64,000 bases of DNA from Perlabentimonas sp034003245 (GCA_034003245.1 JAVEYY010000013.1:43872-107871), one strand, 5' to 3'; positions 7,771 through 17,696 are shown, counted from the first letter of the stretch. Made by a program: numbers and translations. Notes: generated by a model from the sequence alone, not told the origin.

Positions 7771-9957
7771 ATGCAAAGAGGAATGATATATCGCATTGTA
7801 GTAATTATTACTGCAACTCTCCTTATCCTTCTTTCATCATTAAGCAGCAGGGCCGATGAGGGAATGTGGCTTATTTCGCTAGTAAAGAAAAATATCGATG
7901 ACATGCAGCGCATGGGCTTAAAGCTCTCGGCCGAGGAAATTTACAGTATAAACCAGAGCAGCTTAAAGGATGCTGTGGTGCAACTCGACGATGGCGGCTG
8001 CTCGGCCGAGTTGGTATCGCCCAATGGACTTGTGCTTACCAATCACCATTGTGCCGTTGGTGATATTCAGTATCACTCCTCGGCCACAAACAATTTGTTA
8101 TACGATGGATTTTGGGCTACCGATTACTCCAGCGAGTTGCCTGTGCCAGGCAAAACAGCACTTATCCTCGATAGAGTTGAAGATATTACCGAGCGTATTA
8201 TAGGGCAGGTTAGTTTTAACGATTCAAACTATTTTAGGGTAACGGCACATCTAGCTGAGAGTATCAAAGCCGAGGTTGAGAGGAGCGAGAAGGGATCGTA
8301 TGCGCAGGTAGTGTCAATGTATAACCATAACCAGTTTTACCTGTTCGTTTACCAACGTTATACCGATGTTAGGCTAGTGGGTGCACCACCATCAAGCATT
8401 GGAAACTTTGGCGGCGATGTGGATAACTGGCGTTGGCCAAGGCATACAGGCGATTTCGCATTTTTTCGTATTTACACAGCACCCAACGGGAAGCCAGCTG
8501 ATTATAGCAAGCGTAACGTACCGTACAAGCCCAAGCACTTTTTCCCCATATCATTAGAGGGTGTTAGCGAGGGCGATTTCACCATGGTTCTGGGCTACCC
8601 CGGAACAACATACCGGCACTCCACATCCTACCACGCGCTCAACGAGCGCGATCAGGTAGCGCCTTGGGTGGATAAGGTCTGGGGCAGTTTTATTGCCTCC
8701 ATAAAAGACGCCATGCAGAACAGCGAAGAGACCAGGGTTAACCTAACCGATAAACACGATATGCTGGTTAACTTTTGGCAAAAGGATACCTATCAGGCAC
8801 AGTCGATGCACCGTTTCGATGTGGTTTCGAGATTAGAGCAGCGTGAAAATCAGCTAATCGATTGGGCTAATCAAAATTCTGATACAACTAACTACTCTCA
8901 GGCTTTATCCACAATTAGTAGTTACTACCATTTTATCGAGAGTAACAGCTTTGAGCCCCTGTTTCGTAGCCTAAACTCACTTATAAGCTGGCCTGTTGAG
9001 GTGGGTGGGGTAATTTACGAGATGTATGACCTCATTATGGAGTTGGTCTCCGAAAAACCATCGAAAAGGCGGGTGAAACGCGAAGTTAAACGATTAAGGA
9101 AAGAAATTCCCAACATATTTAAAGCATTCAATGCTGAATTAGATCAAAAACTCTACAGCGCAGCCTTGGTAAGTTTGGTGAAGCATTTACCAGAGAATTT
9201 GGAGGAACCCATGCTCAAGGAGTTGGCAAATAGTGAGCATCCTGAATTGCTGATTCCAATTGTGGTAGACTACTTTTACCAGCGATCGTTTTTTACCTCA
9301 CCCGAACACTTGAAAAAGTTTTTAGACAATCCCGTAGCCGATAGCTTATACTCCGATCCTCTATTTATGCTTCATCTCAACTACGAGATCTATATCTCGA
9401 ATTTATATGATGTCCTCGACTTACAATCTAATCAGCTGAAGATGGCCATGCGCGATTACACCAAGGGTATTTTGGCTATGAACCATGATGCGCTTCTCTA
9501 CCCGGATGCCAACTCCACCATGCGCTTATCATATGGTAAAGTAGCTGGTTATATCCCCCGCGATGGTGTTCGCTATAAGCCTCATACATATCTTAAGGGC
9601 AAATTCGAAAAGGAGGATCCTAACGTTGATGTTTTCAAGATTAGCCCAAAGGAGAAGGAGTTATGGCAAGCAGGAAATTTTGTTCCATACTCCGATAGTA
9701 TTGGTGTTCCCATTTGCTTCCTCACCGACAACGATATTACCAATGGTAACTCTGGTAGCCCAGTTCTCAATGCCCAAGGGCATTTGGTGGGTATTGCCTT
9801 CGATGGGAACTTTGAGGCTATGGCCTGCGATTTTTTGTTTGAGCCCGACATGCAGCGCACCATCGTAACCGATATCCGCTACGTACTCTTTATTGTGGAT
9901 AAATATGCTGGTGCCCAACGACTTTTGAAAGAGATGGTGATTTTTGGGGAGAGGTAG
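7771..9957 (+). CDS. dpp7: S46 family dipeptidyl peptidase, DPP7-like
   Basis: This is a periplasmic serine exopeptidase that removes dipeptides from peptide N termini, a nutrient route of asaccharolytic Bacteroidota. A signal peptide ends before DEGMWL, a hallmark mature N terminus. The chymotrypsin-like triad is visible as H92/H93 in TNHHCAVGD, Asp in GGDVDNWRWPRHT (D216 or D218) and S661 in NGNSGSPV. The specificity position 18 residues after the serine is Gly679 (AFDGNFEAM). In known S46 enzymes Gly here marks DPP7 (hydrophobic P1), while Arg marks DPP11 (acidic P1). Its 728 residues fit the family. It is monocistronic, with a TATTTTG box just upstream. Confidence 0.93.
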   Translation: MQRGMIYRIVVIITATLLILLSSLSSRADEGMWLISLVKKNIDDMQRMGLKLSAEEIYSINQSSLKDAVVQLDDGGCSAELVSPNGLVLTNHHCAVGDIQYHSSATNNLLYDGFWATDYSSELPVPGKTALILDRVEDITERIIGQVSFNDSNYFRVTAHLAESIKAEVERSEKGSYAQVVSMYNHNQFYLFVYQRYTDVRLVGAPPSSIGNFGGDVDNWRWPRHTGDFAFFRIYTAPNGKPADYSKRNVPYKPKHFFPISLEGVSEGDFTMVLGYPGTTYRHSTSYHALNERDQVAPWVDKVWGSFIASIKDAMQNSEETRVNLTDKHDMLVNFWQKDTYQAQSMHRFDVVSRLEQRENQLIDWANQNSDTTNYSQALSTISSYYHFIESNSFEPLFRSLNSLISWPVEVGGVIYEMYDLIMELVSEKPSKRRVKREVKRLRKEIPNIFKAFNAELDQKLYSAALVSLVKHLPENLEEPMLKELANSEHPELLIPIVVDYFYQRSFFTSPEHLKKFLDNPVADSLYSDPLFMLHLNYEIYISNLYDVLDLQSNQLKMAMRDYTKGILAMNHDALLYPDANSTMRLSYGKVAGYIPRDGVRYKPHTYLKGKFEKEDPNVDVFKISPKEKELWQAGNFVPYSDSIGVPICFLTDNDITNGNSGSPVLNAQGHLVGIAFDGNFEAMACDFLFEPDMQRTIVTDIRYVLFIVDKYAGAQRLLKEMVIFGER

Positions 9958-10258
9958 ACGTTTGAAGACGGAAGACGCCTGTCACGGGATGCGGAGCATA
10001 ACGAGAGAAGACAGAAGAGGGAATACGGAAGCAAGGAACGAAGGGCATAGAGCTCTCGTCATCCTGCCAAAAGACGGCAGTCATACGAGAAAGGCAATAG
10101 CAAATAGCCTAAATCACTGCCACCAACAACCAATCTTGCCAGCAAACCAGAAAACGGCTTCCTTCCGAAACAAGCTGAGGCAGGTAACTGACAACGAACA
10201 ATCTACCTGTAGCCTGTCTACCTATAGGTAGAGCAGTCAGGCAATGAACGAACAATGA
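9958..10258. other. Gene-free interval with a 31-bp dyad
   Basis: This purine-rich, low-complexity-looking interval lies between convergent genes. The open frame across it has no credible protein. Near the right end, at 10212-10242, GCCTG...CAGGC encloses a perfect 16-nt palindrome (10217-10232), which could form a hairpin but lacks a T run. Similar anonymous intergenic stretches occur at 21395-21643. Confidence 0.5.
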
Positions 10259-11161
10259 TTACACGTTCTTATCGTTATCGTAGGGTTTAATTTCGATGGG
10301 TTCCACATGGATAGTGGTTTCCACTTCTAGTTCCTGTGCGAGTGCAACCTCAATGGCATTGGTTATCCTATGCGATTCCGAAATCGACATATCATTGGGC
10401 AGGTATATATGAAGTGTAAGTTCCTTGTGGTTAACGTAGTTGTGCAAATGAATATGGTGAGAGTGGATATCCTGCTGAGCAGCCCCATTGGCAATTCGCT
10501 TAATATCGGCCACAAAATTCTTCGAGGGCTTTTCGCCCAAAATGGTATGCGATGAACTCCTAATGATCTTATAGGCAGTGTAAAGTATAAAAAGGGATAC
10601 AATAATTCCCATTACCCCATCAATCCACCAGAAAAACCGACCTACGATTATACCCAGCAATATGGCTACCGACGAGATTGCATCGCTCCGGTGATGCCAT
10701 CCATCGGCTTTTACTGCCTGCGAATTGGTTTTGCGTCCAACGTAAAAGGAGTATTGTGCCAACCCCTCCTTGATTAGAATGGATGCAACAGTGGCAATAA
10801 TAGCGATTAATCCATATGTTGCCGATTCCTTACCCTGCAAACGCCCTATAGACTCCACAAAAAAGTTGTAGGCCACCATGGCCAAGAGGCAGCCAATGAG
10901 GATTGATGATATAAGCTCGTTGCGCCCGTGTCCAAAGGGATGATCTTTGTCGGCTGGCTTGCGAGCCATATAAACCCCAAATATCAAAAAGATGGAACTC
11001 AGCGAATCGCTTAAAGTATGCCACGCATCGGCAATAATGGCCACTGAACCGCTTACTAATCCAGCCCAGTACTTAATAGAGAATAGGAATACATTGATAA
11101 TAACTGATACCCATCCGGCTTGAAGGGAAAGTTTACTTTTGTTAGCCAGGGAGTTTGTCAT
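10259..11161 (-). CDS. Cation diffusion facilitator (CDF) metal efflux transporter
   Basis: This is a 300-residue inner-membrane transporter expected to export Zn2+, Fe2+ or a similar divalent ion by proton antiport. The metal site residues are visible: the DAWHTLSD motif in helix 2 and DGWHHRSD in helix 5. HPFGHGRNE follows helix 2, and a C-terminal cytoplasmic domain holds the HSHHIHLHNY metal-binding stretch. Six hydrophobic helices are present. The gene lies 17 bp downstream of the LysM/PBP1 gene on the same strand, so the two are likely co-transcribed, though no functional link is evident. Metal specificity cannot be assigned from sequence. Confidence 0.92.
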   Translation of the reverse strand: MTNSLANKSKLSLQAGWVSVIINVFLFSIKYWAGLVSGSVAIIADAWHTLSDSLSSIFLIFGVYMARKPADKDHPFGHGRNELISSILIGCLLAMVAYNFFVESIGRLQGKESATYGLIAIIATVASILIKEGLAQYSFYVGRKTNSQAVKADGWHHRSDAISSVAILLGIIVGRFFWWIDGVMGIIVSLFILYTAYKIIRSSSHTILGEKPSKNFVADIKRIANGAAQQDIHSHHIHLHNYVNHKELTLHIYLPNDMSISESHRITNAIEVALAQELEVETTIHVEPIEIKPYDNDKNV

Positions 11162-11178
11162 TTGCGAGTATATTTAGA

Positions 11179-13203
11179 TTATCTAATAATTACTCCTTCT
11201 TTTCTTCCCACTGGCTGTTCATTGATATAAATTACAGGCGCAGGGGAGGTGTCCTCGTTTATCTTTTTAATAACCTCAATAATATCGTACGATTTGGTAT
11301 ACTGAATCATGTGTACCTTACTGTTCTCGAAACCGCTAAGGGAGTTTACCTTTTTAAATCCAAAGTTCGATTGCAATAAATTGCTTTTATGATTGGGCAA
11401 GCAGAACTGAAAATCGACCCCGTAACTCTTCATTGCGGTTAAGAAGTATAGCATCACATCGTAACCTTGGAAAGAGTATTGGCTGGGTTCGGCTCTAAAG
11501 GAATCGCGGTACTTTGCCACAAACGATTTTACGTTGGATTTGCTGTAGTTTACAAAGAAAGGGGTAAACAGATGCAGCTGCAGTTGGTAGTAGTAATCTA
11601 CCTGCACATTTCTAAATCGTTGCCAGCTAGGGAAACCGTAAGTACTAATAGGATAATTGTGGATGATCGACAGGGTATGCAAATTGGCGAGCAGATCGCT
11701 AACAAAGGCTTCGTTGTTTGAAGGAACTAGAATTAGATTTTCTCTGTCGAGTGCAAGGCTGTGACTTATACGTTCCTGAACTTCGGGTGCTGGACTACCT
11801 GCCCTGTAGCTAACCTCCTTAAAGTGGATCAGGTTTGCCCCATGGCATTTCCCAATTCTACTGCTAATCAAATTTTTAAAGTTACTAACCATGCTGGCAT
11901 TAAGGGTGTCGGCCTCGTGGATTAGCACAATATTTTGTCCACCACAAAAATCGATACTGCTGGTAAACTCTTCGAGTTGAGTTGTGAACGAAGGGTTTAC
12001 CTGGAAAAGGTACGGATTGCGGTCGAGTAGGAAATTATTCCTCGAAAGGGGCGAAACAATGGGAATCCTGTGCTCTAAGGCGAATTCAGCAATGGGCTGG
12101 AGGCACTCGGGATAAGCGGGACCAATTATAAGATGGGCATCAATTAGACCCTTTTCGCGGGTTAACGCACGAGCTTTTTCGGGGCTTTTTTCGGTATTAA
12201 AAACTATCAAATTTATGGAGATTCCCATTTCCTTAAGCGAATCGAGGGCAATAAGTACACCCTGATAAAAATCGAGGAAGTTAGCAGTGTGATTAGAAAT
12301 TCTACCCACATCCTGACCTCTACCTTGTGCCTGGCTATCCATGTTGATATCCATTTGCAGTGAATCGTCTGCGGGAACTTCGCTCGAAAGGGTAAAAGGA
12401 AGGAGTAGTGCAACGTTATACACATCGCGCCAGCGATTGTACTGAAATGTATCGCATACAACTTTTACCGTTGATGTGGGTACTGCTGAGGGTTTGAAAA
12501 CAGGTTTTTCTTCTTTCACAACCTCAAACCTTTCGGGTAGGAGAGTTAGAGTGGTATCTGAAGGGTCTTTGGGGATGCGAAGTATAGTGCCCAATTTGAG
12601 ACCGTCAACAACAAGGTTTGGGTTAAACTTCCGGATAATCTCCTCGCTCACGCCATATTGTCGCCTAAGCGAAAAAAAACCTTCGCGAGGTTTTACCTCA
12701 TGATAGTAGAATCTATCATCATCATCGGCATCGGCAAGGCCAATTGTACTAAACCGTTTTTTGGGGATAAGAATAACCTGATTAACCTTTAAATCATGTT
12801 CCATGCCGGGGTTAGCAGCAAGAATCTCGTGCATCTTAACATCGTACTTACGAGTAAGGCTCATCAGGGTTTCCCTGCGTTTAACAACGTGGTATATATA
12901 ATTCTCGTCCTCATCGCCGTTGGCAATTTCTTGATCTTTTATGGGAATCTTGAGCGCCTGATCAACCTGTAGGCCAAGATAAATATCGGGATTCTCCATG
13001 GCAACCTCTATCTGACTAACATTGTATGCCTTGCTGATGGAGAACAGGGTTTCGCTCCTGCGCACAATATGGATGTAGTAGGATTTTCCATCAATTTTCA
13101 CCTTGTCGGTCGAAACTTTAACTGTAGTTGTGGTTTCGGCCTCCTGTGCCATTATGCTAGATACAGCAAAAAGAAAGAGAAGAGCAAAAAGAATATTTCT
13201 CAT
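11179..13203 (-). CDS. LysM-repeat protein with periplasmic-binding (PBP1) domain
   Basis: This is a 674-residue exported protein. After the signal peptide (ending near VSSIMAQ) come three LysM peptidoglycan-binding repeats at about residues 40-88, 101-148 and 166-211. Each has the pattern HxVxRxETLxSLxxxYxV...NP...L. A linker rich in Pro and Thr leads to a type I periplasmic-binding fold (about 255-640), shown by the VALLLPF start and the LIIGPAYPE and PIVSPLSR segments. This architecture is widespread in Bacteroidota. It lacks an associated ABC transporter and its ligand is unknown. The protein probably sits on the periplasmic cell wall. A strong promoter lies upstream and the CDF gene follows. 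Confidence 0.88.
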   Translation of the reverse strand: MRNILFALLFLFAVSSIMAQEAETTTTVKVSTDKVKIDGKSYYIHIVRRSETLFSISKAYNVSQIEVAMENPDIYLGLQVDQALKIPIKDQEIANGDEDENYIYHVVKRRETLMSLTRKYDVKMHEILAANPGMEHDLKVNQVILIPKKRFSTIGLADADDDDRFYYHEVKPREGFFSLRRQYGVSEEIIRKFNPNLVVDGLKLGTILRIPKDPSDTTLTLLPERFEVVKEEKPVFKPSAVPTSTVKVVCDTFQYNRWRDVYNVALLLPFTLSSEVPADDSLQMDINMDSQAQGRGQDVGRISNHTANFLDFYQGVLIALDSLKEMGISINLIVFNTEKSPEKARALTREKGLIDAHLIIGPAYPECLQPIAEFALEHRIPIVSPLSRNNFLLDRNPYLFQVNPSFTTQLEEFTSSIDFCGGQNIVLIHEADTLNASMVSNFKNLISSRIGKCHGANLIHFKEVSYRAGSPAPEVQERISHSLALDRENLILVPSNNEAFVSDLLANLHTLSIIHNYPISTYGFPSWQRFRNVQVDYYYQLQLHLFTPFFVNYSKSNVKSFVAKYRDSFRAEPSQYSFQGYDVMLYFLTAMKSYGVDFQFCLPNHKSNLLQSNFGFKKVNSLSGFENSKVHMIQYTKSYDIIEVIKKINEDTSPAPVIYINEQPVGRKEGVIIR

Positions 13204-13236
13204 CGTTCAGATGGATAATTGTTCGTTATTATGTGG

Positions 13237-13266
13237 CAAAGTTACTCAATCAAAACGGAAAACAAA
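13237..13266 (-). promoter_or_regulatory. Bacteroidota promoter for the LysM/PBP1-CDF operon
   Basis: On the minus strand, TTTG (13266-13263), an 18-bp spacer and TAACTTTG (13244-13237) match both consensus elements of the primary sigma factor. The start codon is 33 bp downstream. Confidence 0.7.
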
Positions 13267-13449
13267 CATAGTGCCCATTTTTTGAGGAAGCATCAAAAGG
13301 CAACTCCGGCTATTAAACCTTTGTTCTATTTTAAGTCAAAATTGTTGGTATGCAATAGGGTTTTTAGCCCTATCATTGGTTAAATGCTTTATCTTTACGC
13401 CAATTACGTTTATTATTTTTTTACGGTAATCAACCCAACAAAAATTGCT

Positions 13450-14517
13450 ATGAAAAGAATAACACTAGTGGTTGCAATACTGATGCCTTTTACCCTACTT
13501 GGGCAAAATATTGAGGAGTTGCAAAAAGAGATCAAAGCGCTTAGGGAGAATAACGTGAATTTGAATCATAGAGTAGATGTTTTACAGAAAAATATCGACG
13601 ATATACTTTGGTTCAACCGCTTAGCCGACGTGGCCTTTGTTGATAAGGTCTACATGTATGGGCCTCCACCAGCAAACATTCCCAAGCCCACCGCCAGAGG
13701 CGCAAAAAACCCCGTAAAGTTTTGGTCCTACGTGTTTGTACCCAAGGGAATAGATCACTCCAAGAAATACCCTTTACTTGTGTTGCCCCATGGAGGTGTT
13801 CATGGCGATTTTACAACCTACTACATCCATATAATCCGCGAGCTAATGGCTCAAGGGTACATTGTGGTTGCGCCCGAATATAGAGGGAGCACTGGCTATG
13901 GCCGTGGCTTATGGGAGCAAATTGATTATGGCGGTTTGGAGATTCAGGACACCTACGCCAGCCGAAACTACATGGTTGAGCACTATGAATTTGTTGATAA
14001 AAACCGTGTTGGAATTCTTGGCTGGAGTCATGGTGGGCTAATTTCGCTGATGAATGTGTTTGAGTACCCCAAGGATTATAAGTGCGTTTTTGCTGGAGTT
14101 CCCGTTTCAGATCTCATTGCCCGACTGGGTTATTCAACTGATAGCTACCGCAAGCTCTTCTCGGCCGATTACCATATTGGGAAAACCATTAACGAGGATA
14201 TTCAGGAGTACAAGCGCCGATCACCGGCTTGGAATGCGCACAAGTTGCAAACGCCACTCCTAATCCATACCAACACCAACGACGATGACGTGGACGTGCT
14301 CGAGGTGGAGCATCTTATTAAATCGCTGAAAGCTGAGGGCAAAAAGTTTGAGTACGAAATTTTTCAGGATATCCCTGGTGGGCACTCATTCGATAGGATG
14401 GATACCATGCACGCCAAGCAAACACGCCTGAAAATATACGCCTTTCTGGCCAAGTATTTGAATCCTCCAAAAGTGCTAAAAACGGTTGAGGATATTAACA
14501 GGGCTGCCTACAGGTAA
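13450..14517 (+). CDS. Secreted alpha/beta hydrolase of the S9 prolyl oligopeptidase type
   Basis: This is a 355-residue exported hydrolase. A signal peptide ends near LLGQ. A short heptad-like coiled coil (about residues 20-50, IEELQKEIKALREN) precedes an alpha/beta-hydrolase domain. HGGVHGD forms the oxyanion region and nucleophile S193 lies in GWSHGG. An Asp is in TNDDDVD and the catalytic His in GGHSFDR. There is no N-terminal beta-propeller, so it is a minimal S9-like peptidase or an esterase. I start at MKRITL (13450). An ATG at 13384 would put 22 hydrophobic residues before the signal peptide and overlap a TATCTTTA -7-like box. A strong terminator follows. Confidence 0.85.
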   Translation: MKRITLVVAILMPFTLLGQNIEELQKEIKALRENNVNLNHRVDVLQKNIDDILWFNRLADVAFVDKVYMYGPPPANIPKPTARGAKNPVKFWSYVFVPKGIDHSKKYPLLVLPHGGVHGDFTTYYIHIIRELMAQGYIVVAPEYRGSTGYGRGLWEQIDYGGLEIQDTYASRNYMVEHYEFVDKNRVGILGWSHGGLISLMNVFEYPKDYKCVFAGVPVSDLIARLGYSTDSYRKLFSADYHIGKTINEDIQEYKRRSPAWNAHKLQTPLLIHTNTNDDDVDVLEVEHLIKSLKAEGKKFEYEIFQDIPGGHSFDRMDTMHAKQTRLKIYAFLAKYLNPPKVLKTVEDINRAAYR

Positions 14518-14534
14518 TAATATTTAACATTCTT

Positions 14535-14574
14535 AACAAGCCTCATCGAAATATTTCGATGAGGCTTGTTTGTT
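14535..14574 (+). terminator. Perfect 36-nt palindromic terminator
   Basis: An 18-bp perfect stem centred between 14552 and 14553 (AACAAGCCTCATCGAAAT and its complement) is followed by TGTTT. It ends the S9 hydrolase gene. Confidence 0.8.
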
Positions 14575-14662
14575 TAAGGCATATAGTGAATTGTCAGTTC
14601 CAAGTTTTTGCATATTTTTATATCTGCTAAAGTTTTAGCTAAAATCCTAACTCATTTGACCT

Positions 14663-17560
14663 ATGAACTTAAATGGATTGATAACTTCACCCTTAAATCA
14701 AGGGTTAGCCAAGTTTCAAGCAGCCGCTTTTCCGCTGGTTAATTTTCTGGTATCCTCCGATGAGGCATCGGGTGGAGCCGTTTCAGAAAATGCGCATCAC
14801 GACAGTATGGCACCCCTGCTTTTCATCATTATGGCCTTAATTATAGGAACCGCTACCCGTTACTGGCTAAGGAAATTTGCCTTACCCTACACAATTTCGC
14901 TGCTAATAATCGGATTGATCCTGGGTGTAGCATACCGGATTGGATTTTTTTCCACGCTATGGGGAATTTCTGAGGAGAGTGGGTTTAAAGTATTTGGTGA
15001 CTCCATCAGCTGGGCTGGGCATATCGACCCACATGTGATATTTTACATATTTCTGCCAACCCTAATCTTTGAGGCAGCCTTTGCCATGCATGTTCATACC
15101 TTCAAAAAATCGTTTACAAATGCTTTTATCCTTGCTGCTCCAGGCATTATTGTCGCCATTGTGCTCACGGGTGCCTTTGTAATGCTATTTAAAGCTTTGG
15201 GCATTGGACTAGGGTTGTGGACTTGGCCGGTTGACTTGATGTTTGGTACCATTATTAGCGCTACCGACCCAGTGGCTGTTGTATCAATCCTTAAGGAGGT
15301 TGGGGCAAGCAAGAAGTTAGCCACGCTGATCGAAGGGGAGTCGCTGCTCAACGATGGCACTGCAATCGTAATATTTATGGTTTTTTTAACGGCCATCACC
15401 GGCTCGGCCGAGAGTAGCAATGCCATTGTCGCGTTTATCCGCGTTGCCCTAGGGGGTGTTGCCGTGGGAGTGCTGGTGGGTTGGCTGGTCGTGTCTTGGC
15501 TCCGACGGGTTTTTAACGATGCCCTTTTGGAGATTACCGTGGTTGTGAGCGCAGCATACCTGGCGTTTTATGTGGCCGAGCATTTTTTCCATGTATCCGG
15601 TGTTCTCGCCGTTGTATCCTTTGGGATCATGATGGCTGGCATTGGCCGAACCCGAATAAGCCCTCAGGTAACCCACTTCCTTCACGAGTTCTGGGAGCTG
15701 GCCGCTTTTATTGCAAATACCTTGATTTTCCTTATTGTCGGCGTTGTAATTGCCCTTAGGGTTTCGTTTACCGCCAGCGATTTTGTGGTTCTTATTCTGG
15801 TCTATTTGGCCATTCTTATAGTTAGAGCAGCAGTTTTGGCTCTGTTTTATCCCCTCATGAAGCGAATTGGGTATGGCCTTTCGCCCAAGGATGGTATTAT
15901 TGCATGGTGGGGCGGTTTAAGAGGAGCAATTGGGCTTGCCCTTGCACTTATTGTGGCTAGCGAGGCCTCAATCGATGACGAGATCCGAACCCAGATTCTT
16001 TCGCTTACGGCCGGTATCGTGTTCCTTACCTCACTTATTAATGCCACTACTATGAAGTGGTTAATTAATAGGTTAGGGTTAACTAAGGTTGGTGTTGCCC
16101 GCTTGCAGCTGCTGGCACAAACCGTTTCCATGCTTAAGAAGGGGGGCGAAAAGGAGATGTCGAAGCTTAAGGAGAATCGTTTTATGTCGGGGGCCGATTG
16201 GGATGTAGTGGCTAAGTATCTGCCAAATTCTGAGGATACCGACTCGTCGGTGAAAGAGGTTGATACCCTTTTTGAAACCCGGAAGCGGATGCTTCAAAAG
16301 GAGAAGGAGAGCTACTGGCGACAGTTCAGCGAGGGTTTGCTCAGCTCGGCGGCGGTGCAAAACCTCTCGGGCGAGATCGACCATCTTCTCGATTTTAATG
16401 GCACTATTTCCCTGGCCAAGCGTAAGGATCTGGAGCAGATGTGGCAAACCCCCCAAGTACTTGCAAAACTGCAAACCGTTCCGGTTTTGGGGCGGTTTTG
16501 GCGTAAACAGTTCTACAATAGATTAGCCTTAAGTTACGACTGCGCGCGCGGGTTTGTGCTCGCCAACGAGGAGAACCTGAAAAGCCTGTCGAGTCTTATA
16601 ATAGGGCTGTCCGCTGGAACAGAACAAATATCGAAGGAGGTGGAGAAACTCACCGGCTTGGAGGACGAGATAAATGAGAATCGTATTATGGGGCTAACTT
16701 TTCTGCGTAACCTAAAGGATACCTATCCCGAGGTGTATCACGCAATTGAAACACAGATTGCATCACGAACCCTACTCAACTATCAGATGGCTACCATCCA
16801 GAAACTCGAAAAGCAGGGTAGGCTCGAGCCTGCCGATGCCATTACCCTGGAGGGTCATATCCAAAGCCAGATGAAGAAGATCAACGATACTCCCCCAGAG
16901 ATTAAGGCTACCGAGGCGCTGCGGTACCTCAATACTCTGCCCGCTTTAAGTAACCTTTCCGAGGCCGATATGGATTTCTTCGCCAATCTGTTTGTCGAGA
17001 AAGTTTTCCCTACCGATGCCAAAATTGTGGCCGAGGACTCCCCAACCGATGGGTTTTTTGTAATTGTTAGGGGAACGGCCAAGGTTGAGGTGGAATCATC
17101 GCTTATAACCGTTGCCCAACCCGGTTGCGTGATTGGAGCCTACGAATGCCATACCGGGAGGGCGCTTTGGGCGTCGTACACCGCCGAATCGCCAGTAACA
17201 GCCCTGAAACTTAACCTGACGAGCACCCATAAAAAGCTGAGCCGAAAGCCCCATATTATGGAAAAGGTTTGGCTTTTTGCAGGATTCGACCTGGCCGAAC
17301 GAATGCTCGTTAAGCTGGAACCCTGGTCGTCGTGGAGGATTAAAAAGCTGAGGGGTTATATTAATCAGGGTATCCTTATCACGCTTAAACTTAAGGAAAC
17401 GATGGAGTTCGATGAGCGCGTGGTATTGCTGGTAAAGGGTGAGGTTACCGAGAACGGACAAAAAGTGCTGTCGGCTCCTGGTCTGATCATGGGCGGAACC
17501 ATCAAGGCTAATCTGGCCTCAATCCTTTTTGTGCTGCCTAAAATTGAGAAGGCTGAGTAG
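14663..17560 (+). CDS. CPA1-type Na+/H+ antiporter with C-terminal cyclic-nucleotide-binding-like domain
   Basis: This is a 965-residue antiporter. A hydrophobic region at about residues 50-475 has roughly 12 helices. It carries the NHE signature ATDPVAVVSIL and the ion-binding EGESLLNDGTA stretch, and HEFWELAAFIAN and WWGGLRGAIGLALAL are also typical. A long cytosolic, partly coiled-coil region (about 480-780) leads to a CNBD-like beta-roll (about 790-880, with TDGFFVIVRGTAKVEV). This layout resembles plant SOS1 and sperm NHE. The phosphate-binding cassette is atypical: CVIGAYECHTGRALWASYTAES lacks the usual G-E pair, so cyclic nucleotide binding is uncertain. It probably couples sodium or pH homeostasis to a cytosolic signal. 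Confidence 0.9.
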   Translation: MNLNGLITSPLNQGLAKFQAAAFPLVNFLVSSDEASGGAVSENAHHDSMAPLLFIIMALIIGTATRYWLRKFALPYTISLLIIGLILGVAYRIGFFSTLWGISEESGFKVFGDSISWAGHIDPHVIFYIFLPTLIFEAAFAMHVHTFKKSFTNAFILAAPGIIVAIVLTGAFVMLFKALGIGLGLWTWPVDLMFGTIISATDPVAVVSILKEVGASKKLATLIEGESLLNDGTAIVIFMVFLTAITGSAESSNAIVAFIRVALGGVAVGVLVGWLVVSWLRRVFNDALLEITVVVSAAYLAFYVAEHFFHVSGVLAVVSFGIMMAGIGRTRISPQVTHFLHEFWELAAFIANTLIFLIVGVVIALRVSFTASDFVVLILVYLAILIVRAAVLALFYPLMKRIGYGLSPKDGIIAWWGGLRGAIGLALALIVASEASIDDEIRTQILSLTAGIVFLTSLINATTMKWLINRLGLTKVGVARLQLLAQTVSMLKKGGEKEMSKLKENRFMSGADWDVVAKYLPNSEDTDSSVKEVDTLFETRKRMLQKEKESYWRQFSEGLLSSAAVQNLSGEIDHLLDFNGTISLAKRKDLEQMWQTPQVLAKLQTVPVLGRFWRKQFYNRLALSYDCARGFVLANEENLKSLSSLIIGLSAGTEQISKEVEKLTGLEDEINENRIMGLTFLRNLKDTYPEVYHAIETQIASRTLLNYQMATIQKLEKQGRLEPADAITLEGHIQSQMKKINDTPPEIKATEALRYLNTLPALSNLSEADMDFFANLFVEKVFPTDAKIVAEDSPTDGFFVIVRGTAKVEVESSLITVAQPGCVIGAYECHTGRALWASYTAESPVTALKLNLTSTHKKLSRKPHIMEKVWLFAGFDLAERMLVKLEPWSSWRIKKLRGYINQGILITLKLKETMEFDERVVLLVKGEVTENGQKVLSAPGLIMGGTIKANLASILFVLPKIEKAE

Positions 17561-17696
17561 AAAATCGCCAGCTTGAGGCAGTTTGAGTGATGATTATTTA
17601 ATCAGCGCATCGTATCCGGTAATTTTGCCCCACCTTCGTTGAGTAAGATTGCCGGATGCCGACGCTGCCTTTATGCTCCTACAGTTCATCCTGGGC

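Noticed and set aside
9944..10231. Plus-strand open frame after the S46 peptidase
   Set aside because: It overlaps the end of the peptidase gene in another frame, and its translation lacks any recognisable structure.
14535..14574. Mobile element end
   Set aside because: The perfect palindrome is followed by a T run and ends a gene, so terminator is the simpler reading.
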